Shown: positions 26,814 to 34,937 of the stretch, piece by piece
Numbering within the stretch: the first letter of the stretch is position 1
How the letters are laid out: each line of letters starts with the position of its first letter
Source of the DNA: Natribaculum luteum
GTDB taxonomy: Archaea > Halobacteriota > Halobacteria > Halobacteriales > Natrialbaceae
Length of the DNA stretch: 64,000 nt
Direction of reading: 5' to 3'
NCBI RefSeq assembly: GCF_023008545.1
Contig: NZ_CP095397.1
Location: 3,523,199 to 3,587,198 of the forward strand
The notes under the pieces: generated by a model
What the model was told of the DNA's origin: nothing
The model's database searches: none
The model's input: only the letters and a program-made list of their open reading frames with translations
Translations under genes and position numbers: made by a program

Positions 26814-27587
26814 TCAGGATCCAGGGCAGCCGAGTTCGTACGTATTCTCGATCTCGTCGTAGGGAAGTTCGATCGACACCGGTTCGTCGTACTCGGCGTA
26901 CCGGGTCGTCGACGACGCGTGGGCCGATCCGTCGCCGCCCGTGACCTCGAACTCGAGCGTCGACTCGAGCGGCAGGTCCGTCTCCCGATCGATCCAGAGT
27001 TCGACCGTCACGTCCTCGACGTTCGGCCCGCCGAGGCCGGGGATCGACCCGCCCCCGGCCTGCTCCTCGTCGAGCGCACTCGCCGGCGGGTGACCGACGA
27101 GACGGACCGCTTCGCGTCCGTCGACGGTCCCGGTCCCGTTCCAGGTGAGCGACCCCTCCTCGAGCAACGAGAGCTGTGACGCCGCGGGCGTCAGGTCGAG
27201 CCAGTTGCCGTCGCTTTCTGCCTCCTCGACCGCCCAGCCGCCCCAGGGGCGAGGGCACTGCTGGTAGGTCGTTCGGTCGACGAGGAACGATTGCGTCGTC
27301 TCCCCGTCGGCGGTCGAGTTCGTCCGCATCTTCCGTTCGTCGACGTCGACGACGCTTCTGTGCTCGACCGTCATCTGCTCGGTCCGGTCGTTGGCGCTGG
27401 CGACGACACGAATCGTGCCGCTGGTTCGGTACGATTCGACCGCTTCGAGTCGGTCCTGTGACTGCTCGAGGGCGGCGACTGCCCGATCTTCTCTGGTCGG
27501 GTCCGGTTCGAGTGCCGAGCAGCCGGCGAGGACGACGGCGAGCGCGAGCGCGACCGCGAAACTGTCGTGGAGGGACGGCCGATTCAT
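26814..27587 (-). CDS. Haloarchaeal lipoprotein of unknown function, LolA-like
   Basis: A 257-residue exported lipoprotein. The N-terminus has a hydrophobic signal ending in the lipobox VLAGC (Cys near residue 23). The mature part looks like the LolA-like beta-sheet families of haloarchaea: an amphipathic helix (ALEQSQDRLEAVESYRTSG), strands with SVVDVDERKMR, and ELWIDRETDLPLESTLEFE. The function is unknown; such proteins may bind lipids or other lipoproteins. The ATG at 27587 is chosen over a TTG two codons upstream. Confidence 0.75.
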   Translation of the reverse strand: MNRPSLHDSFAVALALAVVLAGCSALEPDPTREDRAVAALEQSQDRLEAVESYRTSGTIRVVASANDRTEQMTVEHRSVVDVDERKMRTNSTADGETTQSFLVDRTTYQQCPRPWGGWAVEEAESDGNWLDLTPAASQLSLLEEGSLTWNGTGTVDGREAVRLVGHPPASALDEEQAGGGSIPGLGGPNVEDVTVELWIDRETDLPLESTLEFEVTGGDGSAHASSTTRYAEYDEPVSIELPYDEIENTYELGCPGS

Positions 27588-27677
27588 CGACAAAAGTATG
27601 TGTCTGTTACAGGAAAGTATTTTGATCGATCACTGGTGGTCGCACCGGCTCGGCCAGCCGTCGAACCACGAGCGCGT

Positions 27678-28442
27678 TCACCGCCCGTCGTCCGAGAACG
27701 GACCCGTCTCGAGCGCCAGCTGCCGATCGACGGCCTCGCGAACGCGCCGGCGGACGACTGGATCGTCGCTCGGCCGACCGATGCTCACCGCGTCCGCGCC
27801 GTACTCGACGTACTCCCGCACCGTCGCCTCGTCGCGAACGCCGTTGTTGGCGATCACGAACAGGTTCGTCGCCGCGGCGACGTCTTCGATCACGGACTCC
27901 GTGTCCATCGCGTCGACGTGGACGAACGACGCGCCCGCGGCCTCGAGGTCGGCGGCCAGTTCCGGGAGGTCGACGCCCGGCACTTCGGCCCGGACTTTCG
28001 TGCCGACGGTCGCGCCCGTCTCGGCCGCCGTCGCGACGTACTCACAGAGCCGGGAGCCGTCCCGGAGGAGCGTCTCGCCACAGCCGACGGCACAGAGTTC
28101 GTCCTGTCGACAGTGAGCGTTTATCTCGAGCAACGCCCCGTGGTCGCGACAGCACTCGGCGACCGGTCCGATCGGCTCGAGCGTCGCGCTCCGGACGTTG
28201 ACCCCGGATACGATGGGGACGTCCTCGAGGGCGGCGAGCTGTCGGTCGACGAACGCGAGCGGATCGGGCGGAAGGAACTCCTCTCGGCCGCGGTCGACCA
28301 TCCGTCTGGCGGCGTCTCGAGCGTCGTCGTCGAGCGCGATGCCGCCGAGGAAGGCTGCGCCGGCGTGATCGGCCCCGGCGCGTGCCCACGCGGCGTCGGA
28401 TCGACCGCTCAGACTCGCCAGTGCGAGTGGTGGCGTGAACAT
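27678..28442 (-). CDS. Dus-like TIM-barrel protein
   Basis: A 254-residue protein related to tRNA-dihydrouridine synthase and dihydroorotate dehydrogenase barrels. It keeps an FMN-binding-like end region (FVIANNGVRDEATVREYVEYGADAV in part, SIGRP) and a central NAHCRQDELCAVGCGE. The RNA-binding C-terminal domain of true Dus enzymes is missing, and the length is short, so it may not act on tRNA. Archaeal homologues exist beside cofactor genes. It follows cofD by three bases, so it is co-transcribed with F420 synthesis. Confidence 0.75.
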   Translation of the reverse strand: MFTPPLALASLSGRSDAAWARAGADHAGAAFLGGIALDDDARDAARRMVDRGREEFLPPDPLAFVDRQLAALEDVPIVSGVNVRSATLEPIGPVAECCRDHGALLEINAHCRQDELCAVGCGETLLRDGSRLCEYVATAAETGATVGTKVRAEVPGVDLPELAADLEAAGASFVHVDAMDTESVIEDVAAATNLFVIANNGVRDEATVREYVEYGADAVSIGRPSDDPVVRRRVREAVDRQLALETGPFSDDGR

Positions 28443-28445
28443 CGA

Positions 28446-29438
28446 TTACGAGACCAGTTCGATCGCTTCGGTCGCGGCGCGGACGACCCGTGCGGCGTCC
28501 TCTCGGCCGTCGATCCTGATGTCGGTTCGAATTGTCGGTCGGTCGAACGCCACGTCGTCGTTCTCGTCGACGACGAACGCGTCGGCGAAAGGGTACGCGG
28601 CCACGAGTCCACGGGTGCCTGGCTCCGCACCGACCGCGTCCATGAGGTCGGCGGCCGGTCCGGAGAACGGTTCGTCGCCGAGAAACGGCGAGACCGCGAC
28701 GACCGTCGTATCGTGGAGCGCGTCGCCGACGCCCGGCAACGAGAGCATCGGGCCGATGCTCGTGATGGGATTCGACGGCCCGACGATGACGGTGTCCTCG
28801 AGCGACTCGAGGACGCCCGGTGCGGGTTCGGCCTTCGACGACCCGCGGAACTCGACGTTTTCGACCGCTGGTTCGCCGCCGCGTCCGACCCAGAACTCCT
28901 GGAAGTGCATCATTCCCTCGTCGGTATGAACGAGACTGGCGACGGGGTCGTCGCTCATCGGCACGACGTCGATCGTCAGCCCGAACGCGTCCGCGAGCGT
29001 CGCGGTGACTGCGCTCAGCGTCTCGCCCTGATCGAGGAGACTCGTTCGCGTGACGTGGACGGCGCGATCCCGGTCGCCGATCGTCATGAACTCGGCGACC
29101 CCCGAGAAGCGCCGCCAGCGAGCGATCTCCCGTCCGACGGTCTGCAACTCCTCGTCGAGGTACTGTGGCCCGTCGGGAAGCCCTGCCGCCGACGCGACGT
29201 TCCGCAGTGCGGTGTGCGTCCGGTGGGTGTCGCCGTCGATCCCCCACCACTTCTCGCGGTCGAGAACGCCACCACCCTGGAACAGCAGCGTGTCGACGTC
29301 CGGCGAGACGAACAGTCCGCCGATCTCGACGTCGTCGCCGGTGTTCGCGACGACCGTGATCTCCTCCGGTGAGAACGCGACGGCGGCGCCGTCCAGCATC
29401 TTCGGCGTCCCAGTGCCCCCGGAGAGAAACGTGACCAT
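28446..29438 (-). CDS. cofD: 2-phospho-L-lactate transferase CofD (coenzyme F420 synthesis)
   Basis: A 330-residue enzyme that transfers the phospholactate (or related) moiety to the deazaflavin FO. Signatures are [14 protein letters not shown] at the N-terminus, [31 protein letters not shown] and [14 protein letters not shown]. The start is the ATG at 29438; a GTG three codons upstream is an alternative. The Dus-like gene follows 3 bp downstream. A family-1 repeat lies about 60 bp upstream. Confidence 0.95.
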   Translation of the reverse strand: MVTFLSGGTGTPKMLDGAAVAFSPEEITVVANTGDDVEIGGLFVSPDVDTLLFQGGGVLDREKWWGIDGDTHRTHTALRNVASAAGLPDGPQYLDEELQTVGREIARWRRFSGVAEFMTIGDRDRAVHVTRTSLLDQGETLSAVTATLADAFGLTIDVVPMSDDPVASLVHTDEGMMHFQEFWVGRGGEPAVENVEFRGSSKAEPAPGVLESLEDTVIVGPSNPITSIGPMLSLPGVGDALHDTTVVAVSPFLGDEPFSGPAADLMDAVGAEPGTRGLVAAYPFADAFVVDENDDVAFDRPTIRTDIRIDGREDAARVVRAATEAIELVS

Positions 29439-29499
29439 ATCCCCCACTATTTCCGGTGGTACTTAATCCCTTGCGGCCCGACGCCGCGAGTTCCGACCG

Positions 29500-29581
29500 T
29501 CGTACGGACTTCCGTCCGTCGGTTCCGGCGCACCCGCGACCACGAGGGTGCCCCGGAACACGGGGACAGCAGCCCGTCTCA
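29500..29581 (-). repeat. Intergenic hairpin repeat, family 1, copy B
   Basis: The minus-strand copy begins TGAGACGGGCTGCTGTCCC and ends near GTCCGTACGA, the same ends as copies C and D. The interior holds an inverted repeat, 29522-29535 against 29546-29559 (GTTCCGGCGCACCC and GGGTGCCCCGGAAC on the plus strand, 13 of 14 paired). The stop codon of the CinA-like gene lies in its first three bases. Confidence 0.65.
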
Positions 29582-30289
29582 CTCTCGCACTTCGGGACGC
29601 GTTCGCAACCACTCGTAGGCCCACGCAACCCGATCGCGACCCGGCGCAGAGACCTTGATTCGCTTGCGTTCGCCCTCGGGGTAACAGCCAACCCGGACGT
29701 CGAACCGTTCCCGGAGTTCGACCAGCAGTGGATTCAGGTTGCTCTCCGGGGCGTACGCGACGACCGTCCGCGAGGTGACGTCGCCCGAGAACTCCCCCTC
29801 GACGCGCTCGAAGACAGCTTTCATCTCCGACGGAATTCCCGGCAGCACGACGACGTTCTCGACGGCACAGCCGGGCATGATCCCCTCGTCGTTCGGGATC
29901 GGTCGCCCGCCGGCCGGGAACCGGGCCGCCCGCTCTAGATCGAACTCGAACTCGGGGTACTTCGCTTCGATCTCGCGGACCGTCTCCGCGACGTCTGCAC
30001 GAGCGACCGTGTTTTCCTCGAGTGGCCGCTCGAGCGCCGCGGCGACTCCCTCGAGGGTCACGTCGTCGGGCGTCGATCCCAGTCCGCCGGTGACGACGAC
30101 GTGATCGAACCGGGTGGCGAATTCGGCGACGGCCGTCTCGATCGACGCCTGCTCGTCGGGAACCACCCGAATTTCAGCGACAGCGACGCCGCTGTCGGTC
30201 AGCCGGTCGGCGAGCCACGTCGCGTTGCTGTTTTCTACCTCGCCGGCGAGGAGTTCGTCGCCGACGGTGAGTATCCCCGCGCTCGTCAT
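29579..30289 (-). CDS. CinA N-terminal-like (MoCF-biosynthesis fold) protein
   Basis: A 236-residue protein with the molybdopterin-binding-like fold shared by CinA, MoaB and Mog: AGILTVGDELLAGEVENSNA at the start, VVVTGGLGSTPDDVT in the middle, GCAVENVVVLPGIPSEMKAVF later. Many are annotated competence/damage-inducible CinA, but the C-terminal nicotinamide-nucleotide amidase domain is absent. It may act as a pyrophosphatase on ADP-ribose-like nucleotides; this is uncertain. The ATG at 30289 starts the homology. Confidence 0.88.
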   Translation of the reverse strand: MTSAGILTVGDELLAGEVENSNATWLADRLTDSGVAVAEIRVVPDEQASIETAVAEFATRFDHVVVTGGLGSTPDDVTLEGVAAALERPLEENTVARADVAETVREIEAKYPEFEFDLERAARFPAGGRPIPNDEGIMPGCAVENVVVLPGIPSEMKAVFERVEGEFSGDVTSRTVVAYAPESNLNPLLVELRERFDVRVGCYPEGERKRIKVSAPGRDRVAWAYEWLRTRPEVRE

Positions 30290-30499
30290 GCGATCCGTCG
30301 TCGCTACGAGTGCTGTCGTATTCAACCTGTGGTCGCGCGAGACGGCGACGAAAGACGACCGTCTTTCGCGTTCGCTGATGCGTGAGTGTCGACTCGAGAG
30401 AAACGTTCTCCACGGCGCGTCGCTCCCGTCCGCTGTCCACCGTAGCTGACGTGGGACTACACGCGATCCGTATTCGAAGCCAGCGGCGGACCCTCTCGG

Positions 30500-30588
30500 T
30501 TCATACAGACCGCTGTACGCCCGTCCCGCAGCGACCGCGTCCCGTCGGGCGGTCGCTACGGCAAAGCGGGACAGCAAGACCGTATTAG
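30500..30588 (-). repeat. Intergenic palindromic repeat, family 1, copy D
   Basis: On the minus strand it begins CTAATACGGTCTTGCTGTCC and ends TCTGTATGAA. Its centre is an inverted repeat CCGTAGCGACCGC and GCGGTCGCTGCGG (12 of 13 paired). It aligns along its whole length with copy C at 49347-49430, with long identical blocks such as TGCTGTCCCGCTTTGCCG and GCGGTCGCTGCGGGACG. Confidence 0.75.
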
Positions 30589-30767
30589 AAGAACTCGCGG
30601 CCGAGAAGCGTCGGCTCGACCTCGAGCGCAGCTCGTGGCACGACGCGACGTTCGGCAACGGCACGCCCGTCGAGATCAAGCGCACGATGCTCGAGTACGT
30701 TGCCGATGCGGATGCCGCGACGACCAGCCTGGTAACGGGAAGGTCTACCGACCTCACGGGTGATTAG
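30582..30767 (+). pseudogene. Fragment of a protein-coding gene, no intact start
   Basis: The frame ending at TAG 30765-30767 reads like real halophilic protein for about 60 residues (LEELAAEKRRLDLERSSWHD, then NGTPVEIKRTMLEYVADAD), but it runs backwards into the repeat and has no plausible start. It resembles, from memory, a haloarchaeal family with a GTPxEIK motif of unknown function. It is best read as a remnant. Confidence 0.35.
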
Positions 30768-30916
30768 GATCGGCGATTCGATCGGCCAGACCCATCACGT
30801 GCTGGCTACAGCCGACGAAACTCTCGATCGCGTACTCGACAGACTCGACGAGGCGGCCATCGCTCACCTCCGATCTCGTGGTTCGTGTCCGTGTGCACTG
30901 ACCGTTCTACCCGATC

Positions 30917-30923
30917 TTTTAAG
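30917..30923 (+). promoter_or_regulatory. TATA-like box of the IS-interrupted small ORF
   Basis: TTTTAAG is centred 28-29 bp before the ATG at 30949, the spacing of a leaderless haloarchaeal promoter. Confidence 0.4.
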
Positions 30924-30955
30924 TGTGTGTTGACGTACCATTCGGTAGATGGCAA

Positions 30956-30965
30956 GTTCGACGGG
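30956..30965. repeat. Left target-site duplication of the insertion sequence
   Basis: GTTCGACGGG stands directly before the left inverted repeat and recurs at 32366-32375 directly after the right one. The first G may belong to the element end, so the duplication is 9 or 10 bp. Confidence 0.8.
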
Positions 30966-32366
30966 CATCCGTCTTTAGCTAAGCCAAGAACCGCATGACA
31001 GCGGCGGCTTATCGGAGTTGCTTTTCGGAAGGAATGAGGAGGTGACAGCTGTGCACACCGAAACCTCCTCACGTCACATTGAACGCCGTCTCACTAACCT
31101 CCTTCCCTCTGAAGCGCTCGAAGACCACGCCGATGCCGTCGGCGTGGTCGAGCGCGAGGGGAAGCTTCAGCTCCCGCCACTTGTCTGGTCGTTTGCGTTC
31201 GGCTTCGCCGCAGGCGAAAGCCGAACGCTTGCGGCCTTCAGACGTACCTACAACTCTACCGCTGACGAGTCACTTTCTCCGGGCGGCTTCTACCAGCGGT
31301 TGACTCCGACGCTCGCAGAGTACCTCCGCGACCTCGTCGAATACGGGTTCGACGAGGTCGCTGTCCTCACACCGTCTCTGATGAGTTCGACCGGTTTCGG
31401 ACGTGATGGTCGCTGATGGAACCGTCCTGCGGTTGCACGAGTTGCTCTCTGAAGCGTACAAAGCACGTCACGAGGAGCAGGCTGGAGCGAAGCTCCACCT
31501 GCTCCACAACGTCACTGACCAGACAGTCGAACATTTCAACGTCACAGACGAGAAAACGCACGACAGCACGTTGTTTAACACAGGATCGTGGCTGGAAGGA
31601 CGGCTAGCGATCTTCGACCTCGCCTATTTCAAGTACCGGCGGTTCGCGTTGATCGACGAGAACGACGGCTACTTCGTGAGCCGACTGAAAAAGAGCGCGA
31701 ACCCGGTTGTAACGGAGGAATTACGGGAATGGCGCGGCCGCGCCATTCCCTTAGAAGGCGAGAAGATCTTCGACATCGTGGATGATCTCTCCCGGAAGTA
31801 CATCGACGTGGAAGTCGAGGTCGAGTTTGACCGACGAGAGTACGCGGGCACGCAGTCACGTGATACGAAACGGTTCCGCGTCGTCGGCGTCCGCAACGAG
31901 GACGCCGACGACTACCATCTGTACATCACGAACCTTTCTCGGGAAGAGTTTCTCCCGGCCGATCTAGCGACGATCTACCGATGTAGATGGGAAGTAGAGC
32001 TGTTGTTCCGTGAACTGAAGACGCAGTACGAACTGGACGAGTTCGACACGACGAAGAAGCACATCGTAGAGATTCTGCTGTACGCAGCGTTGTTATCCTT
32101 GGTCGTGAGTCGTGATTTACTCGGTCTGGTCATAGAGCACGCTGATGATGGGATCGTGTTTCCGCCGGAACGCTGGGCGGCGACCTTTCGGTCGCACGCC
32201 CAGCTCATCCTCCGCGAACTGAGAGAGTATCTCGCCTACTCACCGCCGCCACTGCTACAACGACTGATCGAAGACGCTCAGAAGATCCACAGGCAACGAC
32301 CAATCCTGCAAGAACAGCTCGCTACTACCATCCAACCGGCTGCTGAGGCTTAGCTAAAGACCAATG
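30966..32366 (+). mobile_element. ISH8-type insertion sequence (IS4 family), about 1.4 kb
   Basis: The ends are 20-bp inverted repeats: CATCCGTCTTTAGCTAAGCC at 30966-30985, and CATTGGTCTTTAGCTAAGCC as the reverse complement of 32347-32366 (18 of 20 identical). They are flanked by a direct duplication of GTTCGACGGG or TTCGACGGG. The length of about 1.4 kb and the transposase place it in the ISH8 group of the IS4 family, common in haloarchaea. The transposase is frameshifted, so the element should not move by itself but could be mobilised by an active relative. Confidence 0.88.
31051..32353 (+). pseudogene. IS4-family (ISH8 group) transposase with two frameshifts
   Basis: The first frame (31051 to about 31370) encodes ERRLTNLLPSEALEDHADA, PLVWSFAFGFAAGESRTL and the segment VEYGFDEVAV. 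The second frame (from about 31400) encodes VMVADGTVLRLHE with the first catalytic Asp, FDLAYFKYRRFALIDENDGY, and the YREK signature YRCRWEVELLFRELK with the catalytic Glu. The frames join if one base is restored near 31365 (GTCCTCAC) and one near 31400 (TCGGACGTG), giving about 434 residues, the normal size. GTG at 31051 has AGGAGG at 31037-31042. Confidence 0.85.
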
Positions 32367-32375
32367 TTCGACGGG
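32366..32375. repeat. Right target-site duplication of the insertion sequence
   Basis: Second copy of GTTCGACGGG, identical to 30956-30965. Confidence 0.8.
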
Positions 32376-32842
32376 TGACTGCTCCACCGAGGAAGAGGAT
32401 CGAGAAGAGACCGGATGGGTCGATAAGTTGGTCGACGTCGTACTCGAAGTTCTCGGTCTCTTTTAGGATTTCCCGCTGATCGAGTACAGTGACCGCGCTG
32501 AGTACCGTCCGTAGCGTGACCGCCGTTCGTCCGAATCGTCCGATCCTCGAGCGCACGCCGGACGTCGTCGGTTGCCTGGCAGGCGGGGGAGCAATCAGGT
32601 TCCCGCTCTGGACGTTCTAGCGGGGACTTACCTTCTCAGGCACCTCTGAGACTGATTTCGCAAACCGAAACGGCTAATTATGTATCTATATCATCACTAA
32701 TCATCACGTCAACAGAATCCAGCCCACACGGTGACGGCCTGCTAGTCGCTCTCCTTGCAGCCCCCAACACCATCGTTAGCGGGCCGCTCGAAGCAGTTGA
32801 ACTAGCCGCGTATTGGCCGCTTCGAGAAAAGAACGACTAGCG
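32376..32842. other. Gap between the insertion sequence and the protease gene
   Basis: Its first 90 bp carry the second part of the interrupted small ORF. The rest has lower GC, especially around 32680-32710 (AATTATGTATCTATATCATC), which may be promoter DNA. No further gene is supported. Confidence 0.5.
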
Positions 32843-33328
32843 ATGGCGGAGAGCGTACCGGCTCTGATACTGTTCTTCGCGATTCCCGTCGGGATGGTCG
32901 GGTTTCTGGTCTGCCACGAGTTCGGGCATGCACTGCCGATCCTGCTGACGGGCGGACGAGCACACATTACGATCGGGAGCCCCGACGGTCAGACAGCGAC
33001 CATCGGACGGCTCTCACTCACCGTCGGGATAGACGGGATTTCGAGTCTCTTTCGGTACGGTACCTGCCAGTCGAGTGGCGTAGACTCGACTTTCGTTCGG
33101 GCTATCGGTATTCTCGGTGGACCGCTCGTGACCGGGAGTATCGTCTGTGCCCTCGGCGGCATCCTGTTGCGTGGTGTCGACGGCGTGCCGTTTTGGGTCG
33201 TGGTGAACCTCCTCCTTAGCGAGGGATACAGAGCATACCAGACGATTGTACCGAAAACGTACACACAGGGGCCGTACGAAGGCCTGGCAAGTGACGGAAA
33301 ACGGTTCCTCCAATTACTGCAATCGTAG
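32843..33328 (+). CDS. M50-like membrane metalloprotease, short
   Basis: A 161-residue protein with an N-terminal membrane helix running into CHEFGHALPILLTGGRAH. The HExxH zinc motif within a membrane segment is that of site-2-protease-like (M50) enzymes. A further helix is at IGILGGPLVTGSIVCALGGILL, and an acidic residue in the C-terminal helical part could be the third ligand. It is shorter than most M50 proteins, and no PDZ domain is present. The ATG at 32843 is preferred to a TTG ten codons upstream. The substrate is unknown. It lies in the accessory patch between the IS and tRNA-Pro. Confidence 0.68.
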   Translation: MAESVPALILFFAIPVGMVGFLVCHEFGHALPILLTGGRAHITIGSPDGQTATIGRLSLTVGIDGISSLFRYGTCQSSGVDSTFVRAIGILGGPLVTGSIVCALGGILLRGVDGVPFWVVVNLLLSEGYRAYQTIVPKTYTQGPYEGLASDGKRFLQLLQS

Positions 33329-33454
33329 AACGACGAATCTACGCCCTGTACTTACCGTTCACTACGGAATCCAATGAGCCTCTGGCCGATTCCACGACAC
33401 ACGTTCTCTCCTAACTGGTGTCCTGAGACTATCTGACAACAGCCAGTGCATACT

Positions 33455-33509
33455 CGATCGCGTCTCGACGGCTGTCGTCAGCGACGACCGCGTCTCGCGT
33501 GCGATCGAT
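33455..33509. repeat. Intergenic repeat, family 2, copy 1
   Basis: The plus strand carries CGATCGCGTCTCG at 33455-33467 and CGCGTCTCGCGTGCGATCGA at 33489-33508. The second block is, in reverse complement, identical over 21 bases to the core of copy 2 at 47963-47983. Flanking sequence (GTCAG before, TTGTCCGGCAG after) also aligns with copy 2. The rest of the 278-bp gap between the protease gene and the tRNA holds no gene. Confidence 0.6.
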
Positions 33510-33606
33510 GGCTGAACCGTGTTGTCCGGCAGCACGAAACCAAGAATCGAATGCGGCGGTCTCGAGGAGACGAACGGCCAAGAGTTGAACACGTAGAGAA
33601 TCTGTA

Positions 33607-33677
33607 TGGGACCGCCGAGAGTCGAACTCGGGTCCTACGGACCCCATCCGCAGAGGATACCACTACCCCACGGTCCC
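33607..33677 (-). tRNA. tRNA-Pro (anticodon GGG)
   Basis: The minus strand folds as a complete tRNA. The acceptor arms are GGGACCG and CGGTCCC. The D arm is GGGT...ATCC. The anticodon stem is TGCGG/CCGTA with loop ATGGGGT, which gives anticodon GGG. The T arm is CCGAG-TTCGACT-CTCGG, with discriminator base A. CCA is not encoded and no intron is seen. tRNA genes are common integration sites, and the accessory patch lies on its 3' side in this window. Confidence 0.95.
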
Positions 33678-33718
33678 GCATCAGAAACGACGAGTGTGTT
33701 CCCTTTAAGGGTGTCGTT

Positions 33719-34780
33719 TCACTGGCGGGCTGTCACGAGTTCCCCCTCGTCGCGGACTGCCATACTCGCGACGGGATCGTTCTCGTAGACGACTGGCGGC
33801 CGTCGGCCGAGGACGTAGCCGTCGTGCTCGCTCTCGAGCGTCTCGAGGACCTCGCCGTGTGGGTCGACGACGTCCGCGACGGGATCGCTGGCTGCGATCA
33901 CGTCGCCGGCTGCGACCTGGTGGCGAACGAACCCCGACCGTGACGCGTGCGGGCCGACGTACCGCCGTACCGGAAACTCGACCGGAGCCTCGAGTTCGTG
34001 TGACGTGTCGATCCGGCTGGGGACCGCCTCGAGCATCCCCAGGCCGACCATCGCTCGATACGCGGCCGCGACGCCTGCCGCCCGGTTTTCCTCCTCGACG
34101 ACGTCGAAACTGCCGAGCTCGAGCGTTAGCGCGGGGATGCCGGCGTCGTTCAGGACGGCCCCCGCAGTCGAGCGGTGGAGGTTCCGGTCTTCGTACTCCG
34201 CCGTGGGATACTCGGTGACGAGCGGAAGGTCCACCGTACGCGCGAGGTAGTCGAGTCGCGCCGCGAGTGTCCGGGCCGTCTCCTCGTCGCGCTGGGTGCC
34301 GTAGAGGACCCGATCCCGGATGACGAAGGGCATCGAGCCGACCTGTGCGGTGTGGAAGTCGAGCAGTGCGTCCGCGGAGTCGACGATGGCGTCGTAGAGC
34401 CGCCGGTCGATCAGTTCCTGGACGCGCCGGGGGCGCACCCGGTCGGCCGTCGAGTCCGGGAAGAACCGATTCGGATCGTCGTCGTGGTAGTACGACGTCC
34501 GCTCGAGTCGACGAAGTCCCGCGGGGTTGCACGTCGGAACGCAGACGACGGTGCCGGCGAGCCCGTCGGGAACGCCGTCGGCGAGGACGTCCTGTACTGC
34601 CGCGATTCCCGTCATCTCGTTGCCGTGGACGCCGCCGGTGATCCACAGCGTCGGCCCGGCGCGCTCACCGCGAGCGACGATCACGGGCAGGCGTTCCGTC
34701 CCGCCCGTCGGCAGGTCGGCTACCTCCAGGTAGCCGGTCGCGCACTCTCCTCGAGAAACTGCTGCCGTCCCGATCTCCAT
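33719..34780 (-). CDS. Succinylglutamate desuccinylase/aspartoacylase family protein
   Basis: A 353-residue zinc-dependent deacylase-like protein. The metal motif HxxE is in GGVHGNEMTGIAAV, followed by the substrate-binding NPAGLRRLERTSYY and DDDPNRFFPD; the third ligand His is in LLDFHTAQVG. The C-terminal beta domain (GFVRHQVAAGDVIAASDPVADVV) resembles a biotinyl-like swivel found in many archaeal members. Bacterial relatives cleave N-acyl amino acids, but the substrate here is unknown. The ATG at 34780 is preferred to a 53-residue upstream extension that overlaps the divergent gene's leader. Confidence 0.87.
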   Translation of the reverse strand: MEIGTAAVSRGECATGYLEVADLPTGGTERLPVIVARGERAGPTLWITGGVHGNEMTGIAAVQDVLADGVPDGLAGTVVCVPTCNPAGLRRLERTSYYHDDDPNRFFPDSTADRVRPRRVQELIDRRLYDAIVDSADALLDFHTAQVGSMPFVIRDRVLYGTQRDEETARTLAARLDYLARTVDLPLVTEYPTAEYEDRNLHRSTAGAVLNDAGIPALTLELGSFDVVEEENRAAGVAAAYRAMVGLGMLEAVPSRIDTSHELEAPVEFPVRRYVGPHASRSGFVRHQVAAGDVIAASDPVADVVDPHGEVLETLESEHDGYVLGRRPPVVYENDPVASMAVRDEGELVTARQ

Positions 34781-34937
34781 GCCATTCGAACGCGTACCAG
34801 GAGTCAAAACTCCTGCGTTCGTCCGCCCGAGCGACGGCCGGTGGCGATTCGACCGCTCGCGTCGGCTCGCGACTCGAGTCGCGGAACGTTCGAATGCCAA
34901 CCCGTCGTTTGATCGTCCGTGCGAGCGACGTGTTGGC

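Larger units (their letters stand above)
30290..30948. other. Intergenic region with a repeat and a decayed ORF
   Basis: No intact gene is seen here. The stretch holds family-1 repeat copy D, a protein-like fragment just beyond it, and, near its right end, the TATA-like box of a small ORF that is broken by the insertion sequence. Confidence 0.6.
30949..32466 (+). pseudogene. Small 35-codon ORF interrupted by the insertion sequence
   Basis: Removing the insertion sequence and one copy of the target duplication joins 30949-30965 to 32376-32466. The join gives an uninterrupted frame MASSTGDCSTEEEDREETGW followed by VDKLVDVVLEVLGLF and a stop. It is acidic like other haloarchaeal proteins and has a well-placed TATA box. 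The IS sits in codon 6. A minus-strand frame in the right half (residues TVLDQREILKETENFEYDVD) is also protein-like, so the strand is not certain. Confidence 0.4.

Noticed and set aside
33607-33677. tRNA-Pro as a proven integration site of an element running to the IS
   Set aside because: No duplicated tRNA 3' end and no integrase gene was found in the neighbouring patch.
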